DNA of 64,000 bases from Komagataeibacter xylinus (GTDB taxonomy: Bacteria > Pseudomonadota > Alphaproteobacteria > Acetobacterales > Acetobacteraceae), in NCBI RefSeq assembly GCF_009834365.1, contig NZ_CP041348.1, positions 1,674,501 to 1,738,500 of the forward strand, in the 5' to 3' direction. The notes beneath the pieces were generated by a model that was not told the origin of the DNA, searched no databases, and saw only the letters and a list, made by a program, of their open reading frames with translations. Shown here in pieces: positions 28,724 through 37,550 of this stretch (position 1 is its first letter; each line of letters starts with the position of its first letter). Made by a program: the position numbers and the translations under genes.

Positions 28724-29340
28724 TCGCGCAGTTGCGCGGCCTGCTCGCGCAGGTCGAGGCCGATCGCTGCGTGATTGATGTCAGCGGCGTGGGCTACCTC
28801 GTGCAGGCCTCGAGCCGCACGCTGGCCGCCCTGCCGCAGCCGCCGGAACTCGCCCTTGTGCTGGTCGAGACCGTGGTGCGCGAGGATGCGATCCTGCTCT
28901 ATGGCTTTGCCGAGGCATCGGAGCGTTCATGGTTCCGCCTGCTCACCACCGTGCAGGGCGTTGGGGCCAAGGTGGCGCTGGCCATCCTGTCGGTGCTGCC
29001 GCCAGCCGAACTGATGATGGCCATCGGCAGTGGCGACAAGACCATGCTCACCCGCGCGGGGGGCGTGGGGGCGCGGCTGGCCCAGCGCATCGTGACCGAA
29101 CTGCGCGACAAGTGCGAGGGCATGCCCACCGGCGCGCCCGCAGGCGGTGGCGTTCCGGGTGTGACCATTACGGTGCCCACGCCACGCAGCATTGCGGCGG
29201 ATGCCGTGCTGGCGCTGTCCGGCCTTGGCTTCAGGCGGGCGGAGGCGCAGCCTGTGGTCGAGCGCGTGATCGACCGCTTCGAGGGTGATGTGAACCTTGA
29301 TGTCGTGATCCGTGACGCGCTGAAGGAACTGGCCCGATGA
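28720..29340 (+). CDS. ruvA: Holliday junction helicase subunit RuvA
   Basis: RuvA binds the four-way junction and loads RuvB. The 206-aa protein starts [21 protein letters not shown] and has the central helix-hairpin-helix segments [17 protein letters not shown] and [19 protein letters not shown]. The C-terminal domain III contacts RuvB. It overlaps ruvC and ruvB by 4 nt each, so the three are translationally coupled. Confidence 0.96.
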   Translation: MIAQLRGLLAQVEADRCVIDVSGVGYLVQASSRTLAALPQPPELALVLVETVVREDAILLYGFAEASERSWFRLLTTVQGVGAKVALAILSVLPPAELMMAIGSGDKTMLTRAGGVGARLAQRIVTELRDKCEGMPTGAPAGGGVPGVTITVPTPRSIAADAVLALSGLGFRRAEAQPVVERVIDRFEGDVNLDVVIRDALKELAR

Positions 29341-30386
29341 GTGAGCACCCCGAGCGCGAGATCGACGCCCGCCGGGCGGAGGAAGACGGCAACGAAGGCA
29401 GCCTGCGGCCACAGACGCTCGATGACTTCACCGGGCAGAAGGCCAGCCGCGAGAACCTTGCCATTTTCATCGCCGCTGCCCGCCAGCGTGGTGATGCGCT
29501 GGACCATGTGCTGCTGCACGGCCCGCCGGGCCTGGGCAAGACCACGCTGGCGCAGATCGTGGCGCGCGAACTCGGCGTGGGCTTTCGCGCCACGTCGGGG
29601 CCGGTCATCCAGCGCGCGGGCGATCTGGCCGCCATCCTGACCAATCTCCAGCCGCGAGACGTGCTGTTCATTGATGAAATCCATCGCCTGCACCCTTCCA
29701 TCGAGGAAGTGCTGTACCCGGCGATGGAGGATTTCCAGCTTGACCTGATCATTGGCGAGGGGCCGGCTGCGCGTTCCGTGCGCATCGACCTCTCGCCGTT
29801 CACGCTGGTTGCCGCCACCACGCGGGCCGGGTTGCTGGCAACGCCGTTGCGTGACCGCTTTGGCATTCCGCTGCGGCTGGTGTTCTACACGCCCGAGGAG
29901 CTATGCCAGATCGTGGCGCGCGGGGCGCGCAAGCTCGAGTTCGACCTCACACCGGAGGGAGCGGAGGAAATTGCCCGCCGCTCGCGCGGCACGCCGCGCA
30001 TCGCGGGCCGCCTGCTGCGCCGGGTGCGTGACTTCGCCGCCGTGGCGCGGGCGGGGCGCGGCCCGGTTGACCGCGCGCTGGCCGATGCGGCGCTGTCCCG
30101 CCTGGAGGTCGATTCGATGGGGCTTGATGGCATGGACCGGCGCTACCTGCGCCGCATTGCCGAATACCATCATGGCGGCCCGGTGGGGGTCGAGACGCTG
30201 GCAGCAGCCCTGGCCGAGGCACGTGACACGCTCGAAGACGTGATCGAGCCTTACCTGATTCAGGAAGGGCTTGTGCTACGCACCAGCCGCGGCCGCATGC
30301 TGGGCGAGCGGGGCTGGCGGCATCTTGGCCTGCAGCCCCCCGCCCGCGTGCCCGGCCAGGGCGACCTGCTCGGGGAGGGGGACTGA
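29337..30386 (+). CDS. ruvB: Holliday junction branch migration ATPase RuvB
   Basis: RuvB is the hexameric AAA+ motor of branch migration. The 349-aa protein has [12 protein letters not shown] near residue 22, the Walker [15 protein letters not shown] near 60, the Walker [15 protein letters not shown] near 110, the sensor [20 protein letters not shown], and a winged-helix C-terminus around [17 protein letters not shown]. It starts inside the ruvA stop (ATGA) and its TGA shares one base with the ybgC ATG. Confidence 0.97.
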   Translation: MSEHPEREIDARRAEEDGNEGSLRPQTLDDFTGQKASRENLAIFIAAARQRGDALDHVLLHGPPGLGKTTLAQIVARELGVGFRATSGPVIQRAGDLAAILTNLQPRDVLFIDEIHRLHPSIEEVLYPAMEDFQLDLIIGEGPAARSVRIDLSPFTLVAATTRAGLLATPLRDRFGIPLRLVFYTPEELCQIVARGARKLEFDLTPEGAEEIARRSRGTPRIAGRLLRRVRDFAAVARAGRGPVDRALADAALSRLEVDSMGLDGMDRRYLRRIAEYHHGGPVGVETLAAALAEARDTLEDVIEPYLIQEGLVLRTSRGRMLGERGWRHLGLQPPARVPGQGDLLGEGD

Positions 30387-30805
30387 TGGTTCAGCATAGT
30401 ATCGATTTCCGCATCTATTACGAGGATACGGATGCGGGCGGCGTGGTCTATCACGCCCGCTACCTCGCCTTTGGCGAGCGCGCCCGCACCGAGGCCATCC
30501 GCGCGCAGGGCCACTCGGCCGCCGACCTGCTGGGGGATTTCGGCCTGGCCTTCGTGGTGCGCCATGCCGCCATGGACTACCGTGCGCCCCTGCGGCTTGA
30601 TGACATCGTGTGCGTTACGACTCGCCTGACGGAACTCGGCGCCGCGAGCTGCAGGCTGCTCCAGACCTTTCATCGGGCGGGCGCGGCTGAAAAACTTGAT
30701 TGTGGCACGCTGGATGTGCGGCTGGCCTGCGTGCGGGCAGCCGATGGGCGCGCGGCCCGATTTCCGCCGTTATGGCGTGATCTGTTGCGCGGGCTGATCG
30801 GCTGA
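30386..30805 (+). CDS. ybgC: Acyl-CoA thioesterase YbgC
   Basis: This 139-aa hotdog-fold thioesterase has the family motif YYEDTDAGGVVYHARYL near residue 12, including the catalytic Asp. YbgC proteins cleave acyl-CoA or acyl-ACP and associate with phospholipid synthesis enzymes. It sits directly before the tol-pal genes as in most proteobacteria. The ATG shares a base with the ruvB stop, linking the ruv and tol regions in one transcription direction. Confidence 0.9.
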   Translation: MVQHSIDFRIYYEDTDAGGVVYHARYLAFGERARTEAIRAQGHSAADLLGDFGLAFVVRHAAMDYRAPLRLDDIVCVTTRLTELGAASCRLLQTFHRAGAAEKLDCGTLDVRLACVRAADGRAARFPPLWRDLLRGLIG

Positions 30806-30952
30806 ACGTGACAAAGCCATGCAAGGCGTGTGTTCTTTTTGTGTCATGGGTTGACCGTGGTGCAGGGCTGTGCGGAAAGCAGGTTGGCCGTGGCTTGCCA
30901 AACGGGCAATCTTCGTGTTTGAGCGAACGGCCAAGGTGGGCAGGAGGCGTAT

Positions 30953-31672
30953 TTGGACCAAGCGGTTAATGCAGCGAATCTGGGTGCTGCAGCGGGTGAT
31001 CTTTCGATGTGGGCGCTGTTCATGCACGCCTCGATCGTGGTCAAGCTCGTCATGATCGGGCTGGTGACCAGCAGTGTGATTGTCTGGGCCATCATTTTTG
31101 ATAAATTCACCACCATCCGCCGGGTCAACCGGCAGGCCAACGATTTCGAGGAGCGCTTCTGGGCTGGAGGCAGCCTTGAGGATCTGTACGAATCCGACGG
31201 CGCCAAGCCCGTGCACCCGATGGCCGCCGTCTTTGGCGCAGCCATGGGCGAATGGCGGCGTTCATCGCGCATTTCGGGTATCGATCTGGTGCATGGTGGC
31301 GTGCAGGACCGCGTCAACCGCGCCATGGCCATTACGATTACGCGCGAGATGGACCGGCTGAACCGCTGGATCATCTTCCTCGCGACCATCGGGCCGGTGG
31401 CGCCCTTCATCGGTCTGTTTGGCACGGTGTGGGGCATCATGCACGCGTTCGGCTCGATCGCGGCCATGCACAACACCAATCTCTCTGTCGTGGCCCCCGG
31501 TATTTCCGAGGCACTGTTCGCCACCGCCATCGGTCTGGTTACGGCCATTCCCGCCGTGATCGCCTATAACGTGGTCAGCAACAGCATGGGTGTGTTCGAG
31601 GACCGGCTGGATGCGTTCGGCACCGAGTTCGCCGCCATCCTGTCGCGCCAGTCGGAAGAAAGGGGCGCGTAA
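30953..31672 (+). CDS. tolQ: TolQ proton channel subunit
   Basis: TolQ and TolR form the inner membrane proton channel that energises TolA for outer membrane constriction at division. The 239-aa protein has the N-terminal helix (VKLVMIGLVTSSVIVWAIIF), a cytoplasmic loop and two C-terminal helices with FLATIGPVAPFIGLFGTVWG and GISEALFATAIGLVTAIPA, as in the ExbB/TolQ family. The start is a TTG at 30953: an AGGAGG at 30943-30948 lies at proper distance and no ATG suits. It starts the tolQRAB-pal-cpoB run. Confidence 0.93.
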   Translation: MDQAVNAANLGAAAGDLSMWALFMHASIVVKLVMIGLVTSSVIVWAIIFDKFTTIRRVNRQANDFEERFWAGGSLEDLYESDGAKPVHPMAAVFGAAMGEWRRSSRISGIDLVHGGVQDRVNRAMAITITREMDRLNRWIIFLATIGPVAPFIGLFGTVWGIMHAFGSIAAMHNTNLSVVAPGISEALFATAIGLVTAIPAVIAYNVVSNSMGVFEDRLDAFGTEFAAILSRQSEERGA

Positions 31673-31673
31673 C

Positions 31674-32105
31674 ATGGGGGCAAGCCTGGGCGACCTGCGG
31701 GGGCGGCGGCGCAAGCGGCGCCCCATGGCCGAAATCAACGTCACGCCCCTGGTGGACGTGATGCTGGTGCTGCTCATCATCTTCATGGTGACAGCCCCCA
31801 TGATGACCAGCGGCGTGAACGTGGACCTGCCCAAGACGGATGCGGCCCCGGTCAATACCGACACCAAGCCCATCACGGTGTCGATCCGCTCCAATGGCGA
31901 CCTGTATCTGGGCGATGAACCCGTGTCGCAGGACCAGCTGGTGGACCAGCTCAGGGCGGCTGCGCAGAATGACAGCGAGCACCGTATTTTCGTGCGCGGC
32001 GACCAGCATATCGATTATGGCCGTGTCATGCAGATCATGGGGCAGATCACCGCGGGCGGCTTTACGCATGTGGCCCTGCTGGCCCAGCAGCCACCCGGTC
32101 ACTAA
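31674..32105 (+). CDS. tolR: TolR
   Basis: TolR is the ExbD-like partner of TolQ, with one membrane helix and a periplasmic domain. The 143-aa protein has the basic N-terminus RGRRRKRRPMAEINVTPLVD and a helix VMLVLLIIFMVTAPMM with the conserved membrane Asp (VDVMLVLLI) that carries protons. The ATG at 31674 follows the tolQ stop by one base; the open frame upstream of it overlaps tolQ and is not used. Confidence 0.94.
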   Translation: MGASLGDLRGRRRKRRPMAEINVTPLVDVMLVLLIIFMVTAPMMTSGVNVDLPKTDAAPVNTDTKPITVSIRSNGDLYLGDEPVSQDQLVDQLRAAAQNDSEHRIFVRGDQHIDYGRVMQIMGQITAGGFTHVALLAQQPPGH

Positions 32106-32135
32106 ACAGAATCTGATACCAGGAGCCGTCTGATC

Positions 32136-33128
32136 GTGGTCCCACCGCGTCGTTCCGAACGCATCCTCATGCGGCGTTCCATCCTGGTTTCGGGCGGGCT
32201 TCATTTTGCCCTGCTGGTGGCCGTGCTGCTCAAGCTGCCGGTACCAGTGCCCAAAGAGCCGCCGCCACCGCCCACCATCGAGATGGAATTCGCAGCCGAT
32301 ACGGGCACCTCAACCCCCCATAAGGGCGACAAGCCAGCCCCAAAGCCCGCGCCTGCGCCCGCTCCGGTAAAGCAGGAGGCCCCGCCTTCGCCCACGCCAC
32401 CCGAAAAGGAGCCCAACGAGGAGGCAGCGCCACCCCCGCCGCCGCCACCGCCCATGCCGCCGCCGCAGCAGGTGTCAAAACCCGTGCCTGATGCGCCAAC
32501 CCCGCCGCGTGAGCAGACACCGTCGCCCGATGCGGTGCCGCTGCCGCCCACGCCGCCCAAGGCGGCCCCCGCGCAGGCGCATGCACCCGTGCCGCCTTCG
32601 GCGCAGCCTGACCCGACGGCGGCACCCAAGGTGCAGGAGCAGTCACGCACCACGCAGCCCAACGAGGCCAAGAAGCATGTGCCCGATACGCACTCGCTGC
32701 TGGCAACGCTCGATACCTTCCGCGCGGACCAGAAGCAGACCCATCCGCCCAAGGCCCGGCCCAACCCGCAGCAGGGCGGCGCGCCCGATGGTGGTGGCTC
32801 GCCTGATGGCGACATAACCAGTTCCATGACCGCCACCGAGCAGAAGGCCATCGGCAATTCCGTGCGGCGCTGCTACTCGGAAGATACGGCGGCACGTAAT
32901 TATGCCCAGTTTGTGGCGCATCTGGTCGTGACCGTGGATGGCACCGGCACGGCACGGCTTGTGGAATTCGCGCCGCAGACACAGGCGCAGATGGCGGCCG
33001 ACCCGTCGTACCGCGCGCTGGCCGAACGCGCGCGTGATGCGGTGCTCAGCCCGACCTGTGCCAAGCTGCCCATTCCACAGAACCTGCTGGGCCAGACCCG
33101 GCAACTGAAATTCGTATTCCGTCCCTGA
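32136..33128 (+). CDS. tolA: TolA-like energy transducer
   Basis: This 330-aa protein has an N-terminal membrane helix (LVSGGLHFALLVAVLL, with the SxxxH motif of TolA/TonB helices), a very long Pro/Ala/Lys-rich periplasmic spacer (about residues 45-210) and a TolA-type C-terminal domain (SVRRCYSEDTAARN ... LKFVFRP). The start is GTG 32136, supported by AGGAG 10 nt upstream; ATG 32169 is weaker. It links TolQR to TolB and Pal. The Pro-rich spacer is more TonB-like than the Ala/Lys helix of E. coli TolA, but context makes TolA the better call. Confidence 0.87.
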   Translation: MVPPRRSERILMRRSILVSGGLHFALLVAVLLKLPVPVPKEPPPPPTIEMEFAADTGTSTPHKGDKPAPKPAPAPAPVKQEAPPSPTPPEKEPNEEAAPPPPPPPPMPPPQQVSKPVPDAPTPPREQTPSPDAVPLPPTPPKAAPAQAHAPVPPSAQPDPTAAPKVQEQSRTTQPNEAKKHVPDTHSLLATLDTFRADQKQTHPPKARPNPQQGGAPDGGGSPDGDITSSMTATEQKAIGNSVRRCYSEDTAARNYAQFVAHLVVTVDGTGTARLVEFAPQTQAQMAADPSYRALAERARDAVLSPTCAKLPIPQNLLGQTRQLKFVFRP

Positions 33129-33158
33129 TACAAAGCGGACGAAGACGAGGAGAGGAAA

Positions 33159-34526
33159 ATGATGTCAAGCGTAAAGCCATTGATCCCGGATGATGATGCC
33201 GCACGGCTGGCATCGGCCTTCAGCCGGCGTGGGTTCATGGGCGCGGGTGTTGCGGGGGGGCTTATGGCCACGCCGCTATTCGCAGCAGGGTCCGCTCATG
33301 CACAGGATGCGGGCGCGGCCGAAATTACGGTTGATCAGGCGCGTACCGCCCCTATTCCCATTGTCCTGCCCTCGCTTGGCAGTGGCGTGGCCCAGCAGAT
33401 CACGGATGTGATCTCGGCCGATCTGGGCAATTGCGGCCTGTTCCGCCCCATCAGCGCCAGCATGCCACAGGGCACGCCCGATTTCGCCACCTACAAGTCG
33501 ATGGGCGCGCGCGCGGTCATGACCGGCAAGGTGGTGGAGCAGGGCAGCAGCCTGCGTGTCGAGTTCCGCCTGTGGGATGTGCTGACCGGCAAGCAGTTGC
33601 AGGGCACGGCCTATACGGCGGCCAGCCAGGACTGGCGCCGCATTGCGCATGTCATTGCCGATGTGATCTACAGCCGCCTGCTTGGCGAGCAGGGTTACTT
33701 CAACTCCCGCATCGCCTACATCGCCCGCTCCGGCCCGCGTGCGCGCCAGATCACGCGGCTTGCCATCATGGACCAGGATGGGGCGGACAGCCGCTACCTG
33801 ACCAACGGGCAGTGGCTGACGCTCACGCCGCGCTTCAACCCGGCCAATAGTGAACTGGCATTCATGTCATATGCCAACTACAGGCCGCGTGTTTACCTGT
33901 TCAACCTCAATACCGGGCAGCAGCGCCTGCTTGGTGACTTTACGGGTATTTCATTTGCACCGCGCTTTGCCCCCAACGGGCAGTCGGTCATCCTGTCGGT
34001 CACGCGCGGCAGCGGGTCAGACATCTTCGTGGTCGATCTTGCCACCATGGCGCGTCGGCAGATCACCTCGTCCGGGGCGATCGACACCAGCCCGTCCTAC
34101 AGCCCTGATGGCTCGCAGATCGTGTTCAACTCCGACCGTGGCGGCTCGCAGCAGCTCTATGTCATGAGTGCCTCGGGCGGCGAGGCGAAGCGGATTTCCT
34201 ACGGCCACGGGCGCTACGGCTCGCCTGTATGGTCGCCGCGTGGTGACCTGATCGCGTTCTCGCGCATTGCCAATGGCAGCTTCTCGCTCGGGGTTATGGC
34301 GCCCGATGGCACTGGCGAGCGAATCCTGACCGAGGGCTTTACGGTGGAAAGCCCGACTTTCTGCCCCAACGGGCGCGTGCTGGCGTTCTGCCGCCAGAGC
34401 TCGGCCGGAGCAAATGGTGCCGGATTTGCAACAGGTATCAATACAATTGACATAACCGGCTTCCATGAACGTGCCCTGCCTGCGGGCAGCGCGTCTGATC
34501 CGGCATGGTCTGGCCTGAATAAGTAA
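33159..34526 (+). CDS. tolB: Tol-Pal system protein TolB
   Basis: TolB is the periplasmic beta-propeller that bridges TolA and Pal. The 455-aa protein has the TolB N-domain ([20 protein letters not shown]) and propeller blades with repeated motifs such as [19 protein letters not shown] and [16 protein letters not shown]. The N-terminus carries SRRGFMGAG followed by an Ala/Gly-rich hydrophobic stretch and AHAQ, a Tat-type twin-arginine signal rather than the usual Sec signal. The ATG has a GAGGAGAGG site. Confidence 0.95.
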   Translation: MMSSVKPLIPDDDAARLASAFSRRGFMGAGVAGGLMATPLFAAGSAHAQDAGAAEITVDQARTAPIPIVLPSLGSGVAQQITDVISADLGNCGLFRPISASMPQGTPDFATYKSMGARAVMTGKVVEQGSSLRVEFRLWDVLTGKQLQGTAYTAASQDWRRIAHVIADVIYSRLLGEQGYFNSRIAYIARSGPRARQITRLAIMDQDGADSRYLTNGQWLTLTPRFNPANSELAFMSYANYRPRVYLFNLNTGQQRLLGDFTGISFAPRFAPNGQSVILSVTRGSGSDIFVVDLATMARRQITSSGAIDTSPSYSPDGSQIVFNSDRGGSQQLYVMSASGGEAKRISYGHGRYGSPVWSPRGDLIAFSRIANGSFSLGVMAPDGTGERILTEGFTVESPTFCPNGRVLAFCRQSSAGANGAGFATGINTIDITGFHERALPAGSASDPAWSGLNK

Positions 34527-34774
34527 TTCTTTTCAATACGTTGGACAAACACACTGCCAGAACCTCCTCATTTGGCAAATGGCGGATATGTGTTTGTTCC
34601 GCGTTGACTGAAACCGGATTTGACAGCTATGCTTGTGGCGGTTTCCAGCGATCGCGAGTTTCTGTTTTACAATTTGTTTGGCAGGGCGCAACGAGACTCG
34701 GGACCGTTCTATATTTAAATCCGGAAATTCAACAAATGGTTTCGAAACAAGAAACCGATCCAGGATCCAAAGTA

Positions 34775-35248
34775 ATGAAACTGAAGCTTTTTGGTGCAGC
34801 CGGTCTGGCTCTCTTCCTTGCCGCCTGTTCTGACCATGCGAACAAGAACGCGAACACCGGCGCTGCCATGCAGCAGCAGGTTGGCCCCGTTCCCGGCAGC
34901 GAGGCCGATCTGGTCGCGACTGCAGGTGACCGCGTTCTGTTCGCGCTGAACCAGAACACGCTGTCCAGCGATGCGAAGGCAACGCTCGACAAGCAGGCTG
35001 CATGGCTCGCCAAGTACCCGCAGGTGCATGTGCAGATCGCCGGTAACTGCGATGATCGCGGCACCGAAGAATACAACATCGCGCTGGGCGAGCGTCGTGC
35101 CAACGCGGCGCATGACTACCTGGTGGCCAAGGGTGTCGATGCATCACGCATCACCACCATCTCCTATGGCAAGGACCGCCCGACCGCCGTTGGCGATGAC
35201 GAGGCTTCCTGGGCCCAGAACCGTAACGCCATCACGGCGGTGCAGTAA
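34775..35248 (+). CDS. pal: Peptidoglycan-associated lipoprotein Pal
   Basis: This 157-aa outer membrane lipoprotein has the signal MKLKLFGAAGLALFLAAC with lipobox LAAC-S. The OmpA-like peptidoglycan-binding domain shows VLFALNQNTLSSDAKATLDK, IAGNCDDRGTEEYNIALGERR and ITTISYGKDRP. The ATG at 34775 has AGGA 9 nt upstream; the longer open frame from 34541 is not coding. A terminator follows at 35286. The 248-nt gap after tolB may hold a separate promoter. Confidence 0.96.
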   Translation: MKLKLFGAAGLALFLAACSDHANKNANTGAAMQQQVGPVPGSEADLVATAGDRVLFALNQNTLSSDAKATLDKQAAWLAKYPQVHVQIAGNCDDRGTEEYNIALGERRANAAHDYLVAKGVDASRITTISYGKDRPTAVGDDEASWAQNRNAITAVQ

Positions 35249-35285
35249 GTTTCTGCCAGCACTTCTACGGAATGTGGCAGTATGG

Positions 35286-35323
35286 AACCGGCCGGGCGCT
35301 TATCGCTCGGCCGGTTTTGTTTT
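35286..35323 (+). terminator. Rho-independent terminator after pal
   Basis: AACCGGCCG and CGGCCGGTT form the stem, closed by GCG/CGC around a short loop, and are followed by TTGTTTT. It is a strong intrinsic terminator that separates pal from cpoB. Confidence 0.85.
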
Positions 35324-35361
35324 AGGTAGACGTGCGTAGTATTGCTTGAAGGGTATGGTCC

Positions 35362-36117
35362 ATGCAGTCTGTTATGTCGTGTTTCCTTTCGGTTCGTGGC
35401 CGACTGTCATGGTGGGGGCGGGCTGGCATGCTGGCAGGTGGCGTATCGCTGGCCTGCCTTGGTAGCGCACACGCGGCGGGTGACAGCGGCAACCTGACCC
35501 TGCAGTTGCTTGACCGCGTCAACACGCTTGAAGAACAGACGCGCGAGATGCGCGGGCAGATCGATCAGCTGACTAATCAGGTGCAGCAGCAGAATGCCGC
35601 CATGAGCAAGCAGATCGATGACATGAATTTCGCCATGCAGCAGCACTGGCATGCCGCTCCGGCGGTTCCGGCCCCGGTAACGGCGGCAAGTGGCATGACT
35701 CCTGCCGCAGCTCCTGCCACGGCCACCGCCAAGCGCAGCCCCGATGATGTGCTCAAGGCGGGCAATGACGCGCTGCTGCAGCATGATTACGCCACGGCGC
35801 AGGCCGATGCGCAGCAGGTGCTCTCCGGCCCCAAATCCCCCAAACAGATCGACGCGCAGTATCTGATGGCGCAGTCCCTGGCGGGGCAGAAGCAGTATCG
35901 CCAGTCTGCCCTTGCCTATTACGATACCTATAACCGCGCGCCGCACGGACAGCGCGCGCCAAGCGCCCTGCTTGGCGTTGCGGCCACACTGGTGGCGCTG
36001 AACGACAAGGCCTCCGCCTGTCAGGCGCTGGACAAGCTTTCCAGTGAATTCCCCACGCCCGCACCGCGCATCAAGGCGGCCGAACTGGTCTACCGCAAGC
36101 GCGCCAAATGTAGCTGA
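35362..36117 (+). CDS. cpoB: Cell division coordinator CpoB (YbgF-like)
   Basis: This 251-aa periplasmic protein ends the Tol-Pal run. A signal peptide (MLAGGVSLACLGSAHAA) precedes a coiled coil rich in Gln and Asn (about 45-95), a Pro/Ala linker and a TPR domain from about residue 125 (DVLKAGNDALLQHDYATAQ; AQYLMAQSLAGQKQYRQSALAYYD). CpoB coordinates peptidoglycan synthesis with outer membrane constriction. It lies behind the pal terminator, so partial read-through or its own promoter is needed. Confidence 0.92.
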   Translation: MQSVMSCFLSVRGRLSWWGRAGMLAGGVSLACLGSAHAAGDSGNLTLQLLDRVNTLEEQTREMRGQIDQLTNQVQQQNAAMSKQIDDMNFAMQQHWHAAPAVPAPVTAASGMTPAAAPATATAKRSPDDVLKAGNDALLQHDYATAQADAQQVLSGPKSPKQIDAQYLMAQSLAGQKQYRQSALAYYDTYNRAPHGQRAPSALLGVAATLVALNDKASACQALDKLSSEFPTPAPRIKAAELVYRKRAKCS

Positions 36118-36140
36118 TCGCCCGCAGGGGTGTAGGGCGC

Positions 36141-37418
36141 ATGCAGCCTTCCGAACCGGTCAGTCCGGCCCGTTTTGCTGCCCGTATGGCTGCGCTTGGC
36201 CCATGGCCGGGGCCGGGCACGCCTGTCTGTGTTGCGGTATCGGGCGGGGCAGACAGCATGGCGCTGGCCATTCTGGCACGGGGCTGGCGGCAGGACGTGG
36301 CGGGGCTGGTGGTGGACCATGGGCTGCGTGCCGAGTCGCGGCAGGAAGCCGATCAGACGGTGGCCCGCCTGACCCGTCTTGGCATACCGGCCCGCCTGCT
36401 GGTGCTTGAGGGGCTGGCGCGTGGCCCCCGCATGGCCGAACGTGCCCGGCGCATGCGCTATCAGGCACTGTTCGCTGCCTGCCGCGACCTTGGCGCGCTT
36501 GACCTGCTGGTGGCCCACCATGCGGGCGATCAGGCGGAAACCGTGCTCATGCGCCAGCAGGCCGCAAGCGGGGATGACGGGCTGGCCGCCATGGCGGTGG
36601 CGACGGATATGGCGGATGTGCGCCTTGTTCGCCCCCTGCTCGGCGTGGGCAAGGCCGCCCTTTATGCCACGGTGCGGGCAGCAGGCGCGCAATGGGTGGA
36701 AGACCCTTCCAACGCCGACCTGCGTACCGCCCGCGCCCGGGCGCGGCAGGCGCTGGCGACGGATTCCTCTGTGGCAGGTACACTGCTGGCCGATGCCCTG
36801 CGGGCCGGGCGGGCCCGTCATGCACGCGATACGCATGATGCACGCTGGCTGGCCGCCCATGCCCGCTTTCACCCCGGTGGCTGGGTGGTGCTGCCCCCGG
36901 ACCTTGCGCCGGCACGACTGCTGTCAGCCCTGATCCGCGTAGTGGGAGGACGGGATTATGCCCCGGCGCGCGAGGCGGTGGCAGCGCTTGCGGCCCGGCC
37001 CCGGGCGGCCACGCTGGCCGGGGTCGCCCTTATTCCATGGCATGACGGGCAGTGGCTCGTGGCCCGTGAGGAAGCGGGTCTTGCTCCCTCCATGGCTGCC
37101 ACGGCAGGGGCCATATGGGACCGGCGTTTCATCCTTCACGCGTCCCCTCTGCCACCGGGCTGGCGCGTGGGCGCGGCGGGGCCGGTGGCGGCGTGGTGGC
37201 CGCATGGCAGGCGGCGGTCATGCTGGCCCGCGCGGCTGTTGCGCACGCTGCCCGCGCTATGGCATGATGGGCAGGTCAAGGCCGTGCCCCATATGGGCCT
37301 GCGCGCGCACGAGCAGGCTGCCGCCCATGCGGTTTTCATGAACCAGCCCCCCCATCCCGTAATCGACTGCGCTGTATTTGGCAGCACCGAACGCGGCGAG
37401 GCGGGCAGGCTGGCATAA
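36141..37418 (+). CDS. tilS: tRNA(Ile)-lysidine synthetase
   Basis: TilS modifies C34 of tRNA-Ile(CAU) to lysidine, changing its codon from AUG to AUA. The 425-aa protein has the PP-loop VAVSGGADSMALAIL near residue 31 and the family motifs VVDHGLRAES, RYQALFAAC and AHHAGDQAETVLMR. The last 150 residues are divergent, as is common. It starts 23 nt after cpoB and is followed by ftsH, the usual tilS-ftsH order. Confidence 0.93.
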   Translation: MQPSEPVSPARFAARMAALGPWPGPGTPVCVAVSGGADSMALAILARGWRQDVAGLVVDHGLRAESRQEADQTVARLTRLGIPARLLVLEGLARGPRMAERARRMRYQALFAACRDLGALDLLVAHHAGDQAETVLMRQQAASGDDGLAAMAVATDMADVRLVRPLLGVGKAALYATVRAAGAQWVEDPSNADLRTARARARQALATDSSVAGTLLADALRAGRARHARDTHDARWLAAHARFHPGGWVVLPPDLAPARLLSALIRVVGGRDYAPAREAVAALAARPRAATLAGVALIPWHDGQWLVAREEAGLAPSMAATAGAIWDRRFILHASPLPPGWRVGAAGPVAAWWPHGRRRSCWPARLLRTLPALWHDGQVKAVPHMGLRAHEQAAAHAVFMNQPPHPVIDCAVFGSTERGEAGRLA

Positions 37419-37456
37419 AAGGTTGGTGGGTGGGGGTGTGAATATCCCCTGATCGT

Positions 37457-37466
37457 CCTATGTATG
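37457..37466 (+). promoter_or_regulatory. Possible heat-shock (sigma-32) -10 element for ftsH
   Basis: CCTATGTATG fits the alphaproteobacterial sigma-32 -10 pattern CYTATNTNNG and lies 85 nt ahead of the ftsH start. The matching CTTG -35 is not evident at the right spacing, so this is tentative. Confidence 0.3.
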
Positions 37467-37550
37467 TTAGGACGTAGTGAACGTGGCATCTGTTCGCCTG
37501 CCCACTGTGGGGCAAGGGCGATGGGGCCAGCGGATGGAACAGTGGACAAG

